DNA from: JAFGED01 sp964551295
Lineage (GTDB): Bacteria > Chloroflexota > Anaerolineae > B4-G1
Direction of reading: 5' to 3'
Assembly: GCA_964551295.1 (NCBI GenBank)
Contig: CAZKDJ010000076.1
Location: forward strand, 1-17,497
Length of the DNA: 17,497 bases
Of the stretch, positions 1 through 7,377 are shown piece after piece. The notes beneath the pieces are model-generated. The model was not told where the DNA came from. It did not search any database and was given only the letters and a program-made list of their open reading frames with translations. Each line of letters begins with the position of its first letter. Within the stretch, counting starts at the first letter, position 1. A program made the translations under genes and the position numbers.

Positions 1-36
1 GCCGCCCCCCCCCCCCCCCCACCCCCCCATCTTCCC
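1..36. other. Low-complexity poly-C tract at left edge
   Basis: Positions 5-20 are sixteen consecutive C, followed by one A and seven more C (22-28). The tract ends just before the stop codon of the minus-strand glycosidase. Read on that strand it is a poly-G run, the usual form of two-colour Illumina dark-cycle artefacts, so I infer a damaged contig end rather than genuine sequence. I see no terminator in it. Confidence 0.6.
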
Positions 37-3000
37 CTACTTATTGAGAAGATACCTAAATACATTTACCGTTACCCCATCAAAACCAAAGGGCACCAGA
101 ATAGTATCCTCCGTCCAGCGGCTCTTGTCGCGAAACTCTTTTGGGCTTGTCCAGATCAGATCGCCGCCGTTGAGGTGATGTGGCCCCAGCAGATTGCGCA
201 GCGTGGACACCAGTTCGACCTCGATCACGTTCTCGCCGGGGCACACGCCCTCGGTGATATCCAGCCGGTGCGGCGGCCAGGCCACGGCGCCAGCGTGCCG
301 ACCGTTCACGTAAACGTTTGCAATAGCAGCGCGCAGGCCGTCGAGTTCCAGCATGCAGCGCCCCTCCAGAGGTGGAAGCACGATTGCCTGGCGCAGCCTG
401 GCCCGCCCGGCGAAAAAGGCCAGCCCCTGCGCCGTCAGATCGACCGCCAGGCCGCCGACGTCCTGCTGGGTCTCGACGACGTCCGGCAGAGCCGTCACGT
501 AAAAGTCAGGCGCATACCGGTGGAAGACCTGCCCGTTGCACCGGTTCTCCTCACGCAACCAGTGCCCGGCCACGCCAAAGTCACCAATCAGGTAGATGCT
601 CTCCAGCTCCGTATCGCGGGCAAAGGTGCCGCCGAGCACGACCTCGTTCCGGCCGGCCTGCACGGCGGCGCTCACGTCCAGCTTGCGGAAGGAGATGTCC
701 GTCCACCAGCCGGCGTCCGCGCTGGCGATCGATTGCCCGTTGACAGCGACGTCGAATCGCTCGGGCGACTCTAGCACCAGATAGACCGGTCCAGCGGGGC
801 GCACGTCCGCGCCGAAGGTGAAACGCAGGGCGAAGGGAGAACCGACGCCGGCCTGGGCGACGACCCCGTGAGCGTCCAGAATGTGCATCGGGTCACTCCA
901 GTCGTCATCGAGCCGCACCTGCGCCGCGTCCAGCGTCAGCGCGTTGGGGCCATCCAGCGACAAATCCCAGCGATCCGAGAATGCGAACTGGGACACGAGC
1001 CGCTCTGGGGCCTGACGGAGCAGAACCGGCGCCTGGCGCGGGTGCAGAACCAGCAGATGCGACCCCACCGGGGGAAAGTCAAGCGTGACGTGGGTGACGC
1101 CATCCTGCTGCCGGCAGGATAGCTGGCGCACGTGGCCTGTGACCGGGTCCCACTCCTCCAGCCGGCCCGTGCCTCGCAGCTCGACGGTGGTCACACCTCC
1201 GCCCTCGCAATCGGTGTTGGCCAAAAAGTAGCAATCCATCTCGCCGATCCGCCGATGGTGCGCCCACACAGCCGGTCTGCCGGACACGCGGACATCGAAG
1301 GGCAGCAGGTCATCAAGCACGTCCGGCAGCTCATCGAGCGTCACCGTCTGGCTCGTTTCCGGCAGCACCGGGCCATCGACAGGCCGACCGGCAACCAGCG
1401 TGGGCACCGGCTCCAGCGCCAGCACCGGCCCGCCGCCCGCCGCGAACCGGCGCAGCAGCCGCACGGTGTTCTCCGCCAGCGTCACTCCCGGCGGCACGAT
1501 CACCACTCGGTAGGACATGCGCCCTACATCCAACCGCGCCCCGTCCTCATCCACCACCACGTGAGCCTCGCACGGCGCGCCTGGTGCCATCGACATCTCG
1601 TCGCCCAGGTGAAAATCACGCTGATTCTGCATCAGCGCCATCAGCAGATCGTCCAGCGCACGGTCGAGTTGGTCGACGGCGCGGTTAGCGCCGGGCCGGT
1701 AGAGCGCCCACGCACTGCCGATGGGATGGATCACCAGAATATCGACCACGCGCCGGCCCTGGCTGAGGACGTAGCTGAGGCGAGCAAAATAGTCGGCGAT
1801 CAGGCGGTTCTCCGGCCACCACGGTTGCTGGTAGAAGAGGTTCTGCGGATAGTCGCGCTTGCGCTCGCCGCGCATGCTGTAGAGTGACAGGTGAGGATTG
1901 TTGAGAGTCACGCCCAGCACGTAGGCCCAGTCGCCAATCCACTTGCGCCCGGCGTGGGCGAAATCCTGCCCGCCACAGCCATAATTCTCACACAGCGCGC
2001 GCGGCTTGCCGGTCTGGCAGACGATGCTATCGAGCTGCTTGACCGTGAGCACTGTGCCCGCGCGCCCGTTGATATGCCGGCCCAGCTTGTCGATACCGGG
2101 GATGTGCATGTAGGGATAGTGGGATATAGCGGCACCGATCCACTCAATCTGATACTGCATCCGGTCCTCGGCCATATAGTGGCCGGTGTACGCCAGACCG
2201 TGAAACTCGCACCAGTCGAATATCTGCCGCGAGTAGCTCTTTACATACAGATCGACGATCGTGCGCCAGTAGTCGTAGCGCACACCGTGAAACTCGCCGG
2301 TATCGAAAAACAGCGCCGGCAGGTGGGGCAGCAGATCGTAGCCACGGCGTTCCCGGAAGATATTGGGGAAGCCGGTGGTCCAGGGAAGGGCCAACTGATC
2401 CCGGGGCAGCCGGAACTGGGGCTCGTCGGTAAAGATGCCGGGCACCGCCTGGCCGAACGCATCCCCGACGACGCGGGCGTACGCCTCGTGGGTCGATTCC
2501 AGGAACGCCCGCACCGCCTCGGCGTTCAGCACGTCGAGGTAAGCAAAGCCGTAGAACCAGGCATTCCCCAAGGGCATCGTCTGGGGATAGAACTGGATCA
2601 CGCGATCGGCGTCGCCCGTGAACGAAGGCTCATCATCGGGACGGATGTCGACGAGCTGCCCCTCGACCTCGCGGGCGGCAAAGGTAGCGATGCGCTCCGC
2701 CAGCAGCGCCGGACGGTTGGTCACATGGCAGACCAGGTACTGGCCCCGGTAGTCGGGATTGGCAGCCACGCTCAAGCCCCCGGCGAACCCGCTGGGCCAC
2801 TTGTCCTCGTCGTAAAGCCAGGCACCCATCCCTCGTTCTCGAGCCGCGTCCACGCAGGCGCGGATGCACGCCATCCACTGCTTGCCCATATACGGCGTGC
2901 GCAGCCCTACACGGGAGTGCATGAAAAAGCCCCCCCATCCAGCATCGTCCATCAGCCCGATCTGGCGCACCAGTTCCTCCGGGTCGAGGTCGTCGTTCCA

Positions 3001-3063
3001 CGACCAAAAGGGGGCCTCGCGATACGATTTGGGCGGGTTCTGAAAAAGTTGCAATGTGTCCAT
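37..3063 (-). CDS. GH106-like glycoside hydrolase (alpha-L-rhamnosidase-related)
   Basis: Predicted glycosidase of 1008 residues resembling the GH106 alpha-L-rhamnosidase group; it probably removes a terminal deoxy-sugar or related sugar from oligosaccharides. The N-terminus has the family signature PFWSWND (18-24), a GGFFMHSRVGL segment (44-54) and AWLYDEDKWPSG (81-92). A DEP motif (213-215) and CENYGCGGQDF (358-368) supply acidic residues (E214, E359) that are candidate catalytic or metal ligands; I cannot assign which is which. The second half looks like beta-sandwich, galactose-binding-like modules (for example VNGRHAGAVAWPPHRLDI near the C-terminus), as in known GH106 proteins. No signal peptide is visible, so it probably acts in the cytosol on imported oligosaccharides. 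Its ATG shares one base with the stop of the upstream DeoR regulator, so the two are co-transcribed and probably translationally coupled. The exact substrate is uncertain. The stop codon lies at 37-39, so the gene is complete. Confidence 0.82.
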   Translation of the reverse strand: MDTLQLFQNPPKSYREAPFWSWNDDLDPEELVRQIGLMDDAGWGGFFMHSRVGLRTPYMGKQWMACIRACVDAARERGMGAWLYDEDKWPSGFAGGLSVAANPDYRGQYLVCHVTNRPALLAERIATFAAREVEGQLVDIRPDDEPSFTGDADRVIQFYPQTMPLGNAWFYGFAYLDVLNAEAVRAFLESTHEAYARVVGDAFGQAVPGIFTDEPQFRLPRDQLALPWTTGFPNIFRERRGYDLLPHLPALFFDTGEFHGVRYDYWRTIVDLYVKSYSRQIFDWCEFHGLAYTGHYMAEDRMQYQIEWIGAAISHYPYMHIPGIDKLGRHINGRAGTVLTVKQLDSIVCQTGKPRALCENYGCGGQDFAHAGRKWIGDWAYVLGVTLNNPHLSLYSMRGERKRDYPQNLFYQQPWWPENRLIADYFARLSYVLSQGRRVVDILVIHPIGSAWALYRPGANRAVDQLDRALDDLLMALMQNQRDFHLGDEMSMAPGAPCEAHVVVDEDGARLDVGRMSYRVVIVPPGVTLAENTVRLLRRFAAGGGPVLALEPVPTLVAGRPVDGPVLPETSQTVTLDELPDVLDDLLPFDVRVSGRPAVWAHHRRIGEMDCYFLANTDCEGGGVTTVELRGTGRLEEWDPVTGHVRQLSCRQQDGVTHVTLDFPPVGSHLLVLHPRQAPVLLRQAPERLVSQFAFSDRWDLSLDGPNALTLDAAQVRLDDDWSDPMHILDAHGVVAQAGVGSPFALRFTFGADVRPAGPVYLVLESPERFDVAVNGQSIASADAGWWTDISFRKLDVSAAVQAGRNEVVLGGTFARDTELESIYLIGDFGVAGHWLREENRCNGQVFHRYAPDFYVTALPDVVETQQDVGGLAVDLTAQGLAFFAGRARLRQAIVLPPLEGRCMLELDGLRAAIANVYVNGRHAGAVAWPPHRLDITEGVCPGENVIEVELVSTLRNLLGPHHLNGGDLIWTSPKEFRDKSRWTEDTILVPFGFDGVTVNVFRYLLNK

Positions 3064-3836
3064 TAGACAATCACCACGTCCACGCCAGCTTCTCGGAGCG
3101 CCGCTGTCATGTCAGATGGCGCTCCCGCATCGGTAATGATGCAATCCAACTGATCGATCGAGGCGAAGGAAGCGAACCCGACGCGACCCCACTTGCTGCT
3201 ATCCACGACGGCGACGACCTGCCTGGCGTGGGCGACCAGGTCGCGCTTGATGGATACTTCAGCCGTGTTCACGTCGGTCAACCCCTCCTCGAGCGTAAGG
3301 CCCTTGGCGCCAAAGAAACCCTTTTGGAAGTTGAAGCGTTCGATGAACTCGTGCCCTTCATCGCCGACCATCGAGGCAGAGTCGCGGCGCACAAAGCCAC
3401 CGGGCATCACGACGGTGATGCCCGGCAGGTCGATCAAAGTCAGGGCAATGAGGATGCCGTTGGTCAGGACTGTGAGTTCGCGGCGGCCCTGGAGCTGGGT
3501 TGCCACTGCCAGAGCCGTGGTACTGGCGTCGAGGATGATGGCCTCGCCGTCTTCGACCATCCCGGCTGCAGCGGCACCGATGTGGCTCTTTTGCTCAACG
3601 TGTAGGCGGCGGCGAAAGTCGAAGGAAAGCTCAAGGCGCTCTTCGTCGAGAGCGAGAGCGCCCCCGTGCGTCCGGGTCAGCAGACGCTCTGCAGCCAGGG
3701 CGTCCAAATCGGCGCGGATAGTGGCCGGCGTTACATCAAACCGCTCGCTGAGCTCAGCGACGGACACACGACCGACCTCTCCTAGTAGTGCGACGATCTG
3801 GTCACGTCGCTCTTGCTGAAACAGTTCGCGGCTCAT
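3063..3836 (-). CDS. DeoR-family transcriptional regulator
   Basis: Sugar-responsive repressor of 257 residues, the usual DeoR-family length. The N-terminal winged helix-turn-helix spans about 6-60 and ends in the signature LLTRTHGGA (52-60). The C-terminal DeoRC effector domain, which in the family binds a phosphorylated sugar, spans about 80-235, with ILDASTTALAVA (101-112), PGGFVRRDS (145-153), GAKGLTLEEGLTD (176-188) and VVAVVDSSKWGR (207-218). The ATG at 3836 is supported by a GGGGGAG ribosome-binding site about 8 bases upstream. It is the first gene of a two-gene unit with the GH106-like glycosidase (TAATG overlap), so it most likely controls that gene and itself in response to the released sugar or its phosphate. 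The inducer cannot be read from the sequence. Confidence 0.92.
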   Translation of the reverse strand: MSRELFQQERRDQIVALLGEVGRVSVAELSERFDVTPATIRADLDALAAERLLTRTHGGALALDEERLELSFDFRRRLHVEQKSHIGAAAAGMVEDGEAIILDASTTALAVATQLQGRRELTVLTNGILIALTLIDLPGITVVMPGGFVRRDSASMVGDEGHEFIERFNFQKGFFGAKGLTLEEGLTDVNTAEVSIKRDLVAHARQVVAVVDSSKWGRVGFASFASIDQLDCIITDAGAPSDMTAALREAGVDVVIV

Positions 3837-3878
3837 ACCCTATCTCCCCCGCCTTTTGCAGCAGACCCGTTTGCTTGG

Positions 3879-3907
3879 ATTATATTATATCTACCCCCAT
3901 TTGTCAA
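3879..3907 (-). promoter_or_regulatory. Perfect-consensus sigma-70 promoter of the deoR-glycosidase unit
   Basis: On the minus strand TTGACA (plus positions 3902-3907) is followed after exactly 17 bases by TATAAT (3879-3884), a full match to both consensus hexamers at optimal spacing. It sits about 43 bp upstream of the regulator's ATG. Such a strong core promoter fits a gene held down by a repressor, presumably its own product. Confidence 0.85.
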
Positions 3908-3910
3908 AAA

Positions 3911-3940
3911 TAAAAGCAATCAAAAGAAGCAAAACACAAA
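3911..3940 (-). promoter_or_regulatory. Phased A/T-tract direct repeats upstream of -35 (candidate DeoR operator or UP element)
   Basis: Immediately upstream of the -35 box are three A4 runs on the plus strand (3912-3915, 3922-3925, 3931-3934), read on the minus strand as TTTTGCTT, TTTTGATT and TTTTATT units about 10 bp apart. Helically phased short direct repeats of this kind are typical of several DeoR-family operators, and A-tracts upstream of -35 also act as UP elements. The sequence alone does not separate the two. Confidence 0.45.
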
Positions 3941-4041
3941 TTACCGATAACCACAGGCCTTCCACCGCCATCCGACTACCTCAAAATGGGTGATCTCAGC
4001 GGGCACGAGGCCCTGTACTATGAATTCCGCTTCAGCCCGGT

Positions 4042-4236
4042 TTAGATCATCAGGCGAAGGATGAAATCCACGAGCGACGAGGCGCCCACCAAGAAAATCA
4101 CCAGAATGGTCAAAAGCAGAACGACCAATGCCAAAAGCTTGAGCACGTGGATCAGATCATCCTGTCGCGACCGTTTTATACGGCCAGGCATCTGCACATC
4201 GACCTTGAACTTCACATTTTTGGATTCCCTCTTCAT
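4042..4236 (-). CDS. Small one-helix membrane protein, unknown function
   Basis: A 64-residue hypothetical protein. The first 28 residues are basic and polar (MKRESKNVKFK..., RIKRSRQDD); residues about 29-51 form one strongly hydrophobic helix (LLALVVLLLTILVIFLV), and a short amphipathic tail VDFILRLMI ends the protein. This charge pattern predicts a single-pass inner-membrane protein with the N-terminus in the cytosol. Support for the gene is a GGTGG/GTGAG purine stretch 10-15 bases before the ATG and an extended -10 promoter on the same strand. It is convergent with nothing and stands alone between deoR and the sensor-kinase gene, divergent from the latter. I do not recognise a family. Confidence 0.55.
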   Translation of the reverse strand: MKRESKNVKFKVDVQMPGRIKRSRQDDLIHVLKLLALVVLLLTILVIFLVGASSLVDFILRLMI

Positions 4237-4292
4237 CGCGCTTTTCTCACCACCCTTATGCTGGGCCGATCCTCACGGATAGGCGTACCACC

Positions 4293-4310
4293 ACTCATTG
4301 GCCAATGAGT
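4293..4310. promoter_or_regulatory. 18-bp perfect palindrome (candidate operator)
   Basis: ACTCATTGGCCAATGAGT is a perfect 9+9 palindrome with no spacer. It lies about 16 bp downstream of the minus-strand -10 box of the small membrane-protein gene, so in its untranslated leader, and about 136 bp upstream of the -35 box of the divergent kinase operon. The symmetry is that of a binding site for a dimeric regulator; without a U-tract or loop it is not a terminator. The cognate regulator is unknown. Confidence 0.5.
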
Positions 4311-4326
4311 AGAACATACGTTCCAT

Positions 4327-4335
4327 ATTATACCA
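4327..4335 (-). promoter_or_regulatory. Extended -10 promoter element for the small membrane-protein gene
   Basis: On the minus strand the sequence reads TGG-TATAAT (TATAAT at plus 4327-4332, TGN at 4333-4335), an extended -10 motif. No good -35 hexamer is present at 16-18 bp, which is tolerated by extended -10 promoters. It lies about 90 bp upstream of the ATG at 4236. Confidence 0.5.
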
Positions 4336-4368
4336 CAACCGCTGACAAAACGACAGTCAAAGTAGCGC

Positions 4369-4400
4369 AAAAAGACCTCTGATTCCAACGCCAGAGATCT
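4369..4400 (-). terminator. Possible minus-strand intrinsic terminator between divergent promoters
   Basis: On the minus strand, a 9-bp stem (AGATCTCTG with CAGAGGTCT, one G:U pair; plus positions 4392-4400 and 4373-4381) with a 10-base loop is followed by a run of five T. It would stop transcripts running leftward out of the kinase region before they reach the small gene. No minus-strand gene ends here, so its target would be antisense transcription. Confidence 0.35.
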
Positions 4401-4445
4401 CAACCAAAATCCCAGCACAGCCCCTTCCCCCACCCCAACGGAAGT

Positions 4446-4474
4446 TTGACTCGTATTCCCTGCTGGTCTATAAT
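4446..4474 (+). promoter_or_regulatory. Sigma-70 promoter of the sensor-kinase/regulator operon
   Basis: TTGACT (4446-4451) and TATAAT (4469-4474) are separated by exactly 17 bases, one mismatch from perfect consensus. The predicted start near 4481 gives a leader of about 38 bases. A GGGAGAAAAGG ribosome-binding stretch directly precedes the ATG at 4519. Confidence 0.8.
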
Positions 4475-4518
4475 GACGTGCAGGTCCGATCGTCATTTGG
4501 CCAGTCCGGGAGAAAAGG

Positions 4519-7377
4519 ATGGAGCACACGACCATCAAGATCCTGCTCATCGAAGACCCGCCCTCGGACGTCCAGTTGGTGCAGGAAATGCTGACCAACG
4601 TGGAGGGCTTCTCGTTCAGCCTGGAACACGCCGAGCAGCTTTCAACCGGCTTGGAGCAGCTGGCCGAAGGAAGTGTCGACGTCGTTCTGCTAGACCTCAT
4701 GCTGCCGGACAGCCAGGGACTCGAAACCTTCATCACAGCACATGCGCAAGCATCCCACGTGCCCATCATCGTGCTGAGCACCCTCAACGACGAAAAGCTA
4801 GCTGCTCAAGCCGTCAGGAAAGGTGCGCGGGATTATCTGGTCAAAGGGCAGGTAGATGGAAAGCTACTCGCGCGCACTGTGCGCTACGCGGTCGAGCGCG
4901 CGCGGGTCGAGGCGAGCCGGACGCAATCCGAGGAGGCGCTGTGGCGACGCACCCGCGAACTGGAGTTGCTCAACCGAGCCAGCCAAGCGCTCAACTCTAC
5001 CCTCGATCTAGACCGGGTGCTGGTCACCGTCTTGGAGGAGGTACGGCGTCTATTGGGCGTGGTGGCCACCTCCGTCTGGCTTATCGACCCCGAGACGAAC
5101 GAGCTGATCTGCCGGCAGGCCACCGGCCTTCAGAACGAGATCGTGCGCGGCTGGCGGCTGGCGCCGGGCGAAGGGCTGGCCGGATGGGTGGCGCGCAGCG
5201 GCGAAAGCCTGATCGTGCCGGATATCACAGCCGACGAACGCCACGCCAAACAAGTGGACCAAGAAACAGGGTTGACGCTGCGTTCCGTGCTCAGTGTACC
5301 TCTGAAGTCCAAGCAGCAAGTGATCGGCGTGCTCCAGGTGGTGGATGCAGAGACAGGGCGCTTTGACGCAACGGACCTGGAACTGCTGGAGCCGATGGCG
5401 ACAGGGGCAGCCATCGCCATCGAGAACGCCCGACTGTACGCCGAGACCGACAAGCTGCGCGCGTTCAACGAGAACATCGTGCAGAGCCTGGAAGAAGGCA
5501 TCCTCTTGGAGAATGCGGCCGGGGAGATCACCTTCGTCAACCGAAAGGCGGCGGAACTGCTCGGCTACGCACCCGAGGAACTGACCGGGCGCCACTGGGT
5601 GGACATCGTGGCTCCCGGACGCCAGGCGGATATCGAGACGGGCGGCACCGACCCGGCTGAAGGCGTCGTCATTCGCTACGAGACCGCCCTGCTGACGAAA
5701 GACACTCGGCACATGCCCGTCATCGTCAGCGCGCGGTGGCTGTACGAGGAGGGGCGCCTCGCAGGCGTGCTCTCTGCCTTTACCGACATCACCGCCCGCA
5801 GGCAGGCGGAAGCAGCGTTGAGGGAAAGAGAAGAACAATACCGCACCCTCTTCGAGTCATCACCCGAGGCCATCATCCTGATCGACCTGGACGGCCGGAT
5901 TTTGGACTGCAACGCCGCGACGGTGCAGATCGCCGGAATGCCCAAAGAGCAGATGATCGGTCAGCCATTCACCGACCTGGGCCTATTGCACGAGGAGGAC
6001 ATCCCGCGCCAGTTAGAGATTTGGTCGCAGTTAGGGGCCGAGAAAGAGACGCCCCCCTACGAAGTCAAAATCCGTGAAGGCAAAGAGGCCCGTTGGCTGG
6101 AGGTCTTTCCGGTGGCACTGAAAAAAGACGGCGCCATGTACGCGCTCCAGTTCATTGCCAGGGACATCACCAAACGCCGATGGGCCGAGGAAAAGATCAA
6201 GCAGCGTAACGAGGAACTGACCGTTCTCAACACGATCGCGGCAGCGGTCAGCCAGACCTTGGAGCTAGAGCAAGTCCTGACCGCCGCCCTGCAAGAGACG
6301 ATGATGGTCTTGAACGCCGAAGGAGGCATCGTATACCTGTTCGACGAGGACAGCGGATCATTCAACCCGGCCATCCACCACGGCATCTCGCCAGACGTGT
6401 TGCAGGAGATGGGCGGATTCAAACTCGGCCAGGGATTGCTCGGACGGGCGGCGCAGAACCGGCAGCCCTCGTTTGTCGCCGACATCACAAGCAACCTCCA
6501 GAAAACCGCCCCTGCAACGATCAGCGCGGGCTGGCGTTCTCTGGTCGGCGTGCCCCTGGAGACAGTGGGCAAAACGGTCGGCGTGATGGCCATCCTCAGC
6601 CGAGAGGAGGGCAAGCTGGCCCCAGAGCGGCTGAGCATGCTGACGGCCATCGGCAACCAGGTCGGTGTGGCTGTGGAGAACGCCCAGCTTTTCAAGGCGG
6701 TGAGCCTGGGGCGGGAGCGATTGCAGATCCTCTCACAGCGGCTCGTGGAGGTACAAGAGAACGAGCGACGCTACATCGCCCGCGAACTCCACGACGAGAT
6801 CGGCCAGGCCCTGACCGGCCTCAAGCTGGTGCTGGATATGGCCACCCGCTCGCCGGGGGAAGACGTCGGCGAAAGCCTGCGCGAAGCCCTGACCCTGGTC
6901 GACGGGCTGATGACGCAGGTGCGCGATCTCTCGCTCGACCTGAGACCCTCGATGCTGGACGACCTGGGGCTGTTGCCGGCGCTGCTGTGGCACTGCGGGC
7001 GCTACACCGACCAGACCAGCGTGCACGTGGATTTCAGGCACACCAATCTGGAAGGACGCCGCTTTGGGTCCAAGGTCGAGACGGCCGCCTACCGCATCGT
7101 GCAGGAGGCGCTGACTAACGTGGCCCGCCACGCGGACGTGGACAAGGTGACGGTGCGCCTGTGGACCGAGCAGGACACCCTGAACGCGCAGATCGAGGAT
7201 CAAGGCGTGGGCTTTGACCCGGCGCGTGCGCTGGTCGAAGAGTCCAGCGGTTTGGTCGGAATGCGCGAGCGCGCCGTCCTGCTGGGCGGAGAGCTGACAA
7301 TTGAATCTACCCCCGGGGCCGGCACCCGCCTGACAGCACATCTGCCCCTGGACGATCTGCAGGAGCAGCGCGCATGA
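4519..7377 (+). CDS. Hybrid sensor histidine kinase: REC-GAF-PAS-PAS-GAF-HisKA_3-HATPase
   Basis: A 952-residue soluble sensor kinase with no membrane segment. Domains in order: CheY-like receiver (about 6-125; acidic pair E12/D13, phospho-acceptor D59, S87/T88, K109), GAF (about 148-305), PAS (about 312-430), PAS (about 436-552), GAF (about 566-725), HisKA_3 dimerisation domain with the phospho-accepting H758 in ARELHDEIGQ, and a HATPase_c domain (N box N867 in QEALTNVARHA, G1 box DQGVG 894-898, G2 box GLVGM 911-915). The HisKA_3 type is that of NarX/LiaS-like kinases, which pair with NarL/LuxR regulators; that partner is encoded directly downstream with an ATGA overlap. The N-terminal position of the receiver suggests it gates the kinase in response to another phosphodonor. 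The GAF and PAS domains presumably bind small ligands or cofactors; none can be named. Confidence 0.92.
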   Translation: MEHTTIKILLIEDPPSDVQLVQEMLTNVEGFSFSLEHAEQLSTGLEQLAEGSVDVVLLDLMLPDSQGLETFITAHAQASHVPIIVLSTLNDEKLAAQAVRKGARDYLVKGQVDGKLLARTVRYAVERARVEASRTQSEEALWRRTRELELLNRASQALNSTLDLDRVLVTVLEEVRRLLGVVATSVWLIDPETNELICRQATGLQNEIVRGWRLAPGEGLAGWVARSGESLIVPDITADERHAKQVDQETGLTLRSVLSVPLKSKQQVIGVLQVVDAETGRFDATDLELLEPMATGAAIAIENARLYAETDKLRAFNENIVQSLEEGILLENAAGEITFVNRKAAELLGYAPEELTGRHWVDIVAPGRQADIETGGTDPAEGVVIRYETALLTKDTRHMPVIVSARWLYEEGRLAGVLSAFTDITARRQAEAALREREEQYRTLFESSPEAIILIDLDGRILDCNAATVQIAGMPKEQMIGQPFTDLGLLHEEDIPRQLEIWSQLGAEKETPPYEVKIREGKEARWLEVFPVALKKDGAMYALQFIARDITKRRWAEEKIKQRNEELTVLNTIAAAVSQTLELEQVLTAALQETMMVLNAEGGIVYLFDEDSGSFNPAIHHGISPDVLQEMGGFKLGQGLLGRAAQNRQPSFVADITSNLQKTAPATISAGWRSLVGVPLETVGKTVGVMAILSREEGKLAPERLSMLTAIGNQVGVAVENAQLFKAVSLGRERLQILSQRLVEVQENERRYIARELHDEIGQALTGLKLVLDMATRSPGEDVGESLREALTLVDGLMTQVRDLSLDLRPSMLDDLGLLPALLWHCGRYTDQTSVHVDFRHTNLEGRRFGSKVETAAYRIVQEALTNVARHADVDKVTVRLWTEQDTLNAQIEDQGVGFDPARALVEESSGLVGMRERAVLLGGELTIESTPGAGTRLTAHLPLDDLQEQRA

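Noticed and set aside
1132..3066. Long plus-strand open frames (251 and 391 residues) opposite the glycosidase gene
   Set aside because: Antisense shadows of a GC-rich gene; no family motifs, no ribosome-binding sites, and the minus-strand product is a full-length recognisable enzyme.
3941..4041. Terminator for the small membrane-protein gene
   Set aside because: Only a 4-bp GGGC/GCCC stem without a T-run is visible downstream; no supportable terminator.
4446..5366. 306-residue plus-strand open frame overlapping the start of the kinase gene
   Set aside because: Arg/Ala/Gly-rich out-of-frame translation of the kinase gene; it would begin inside the -35 box.
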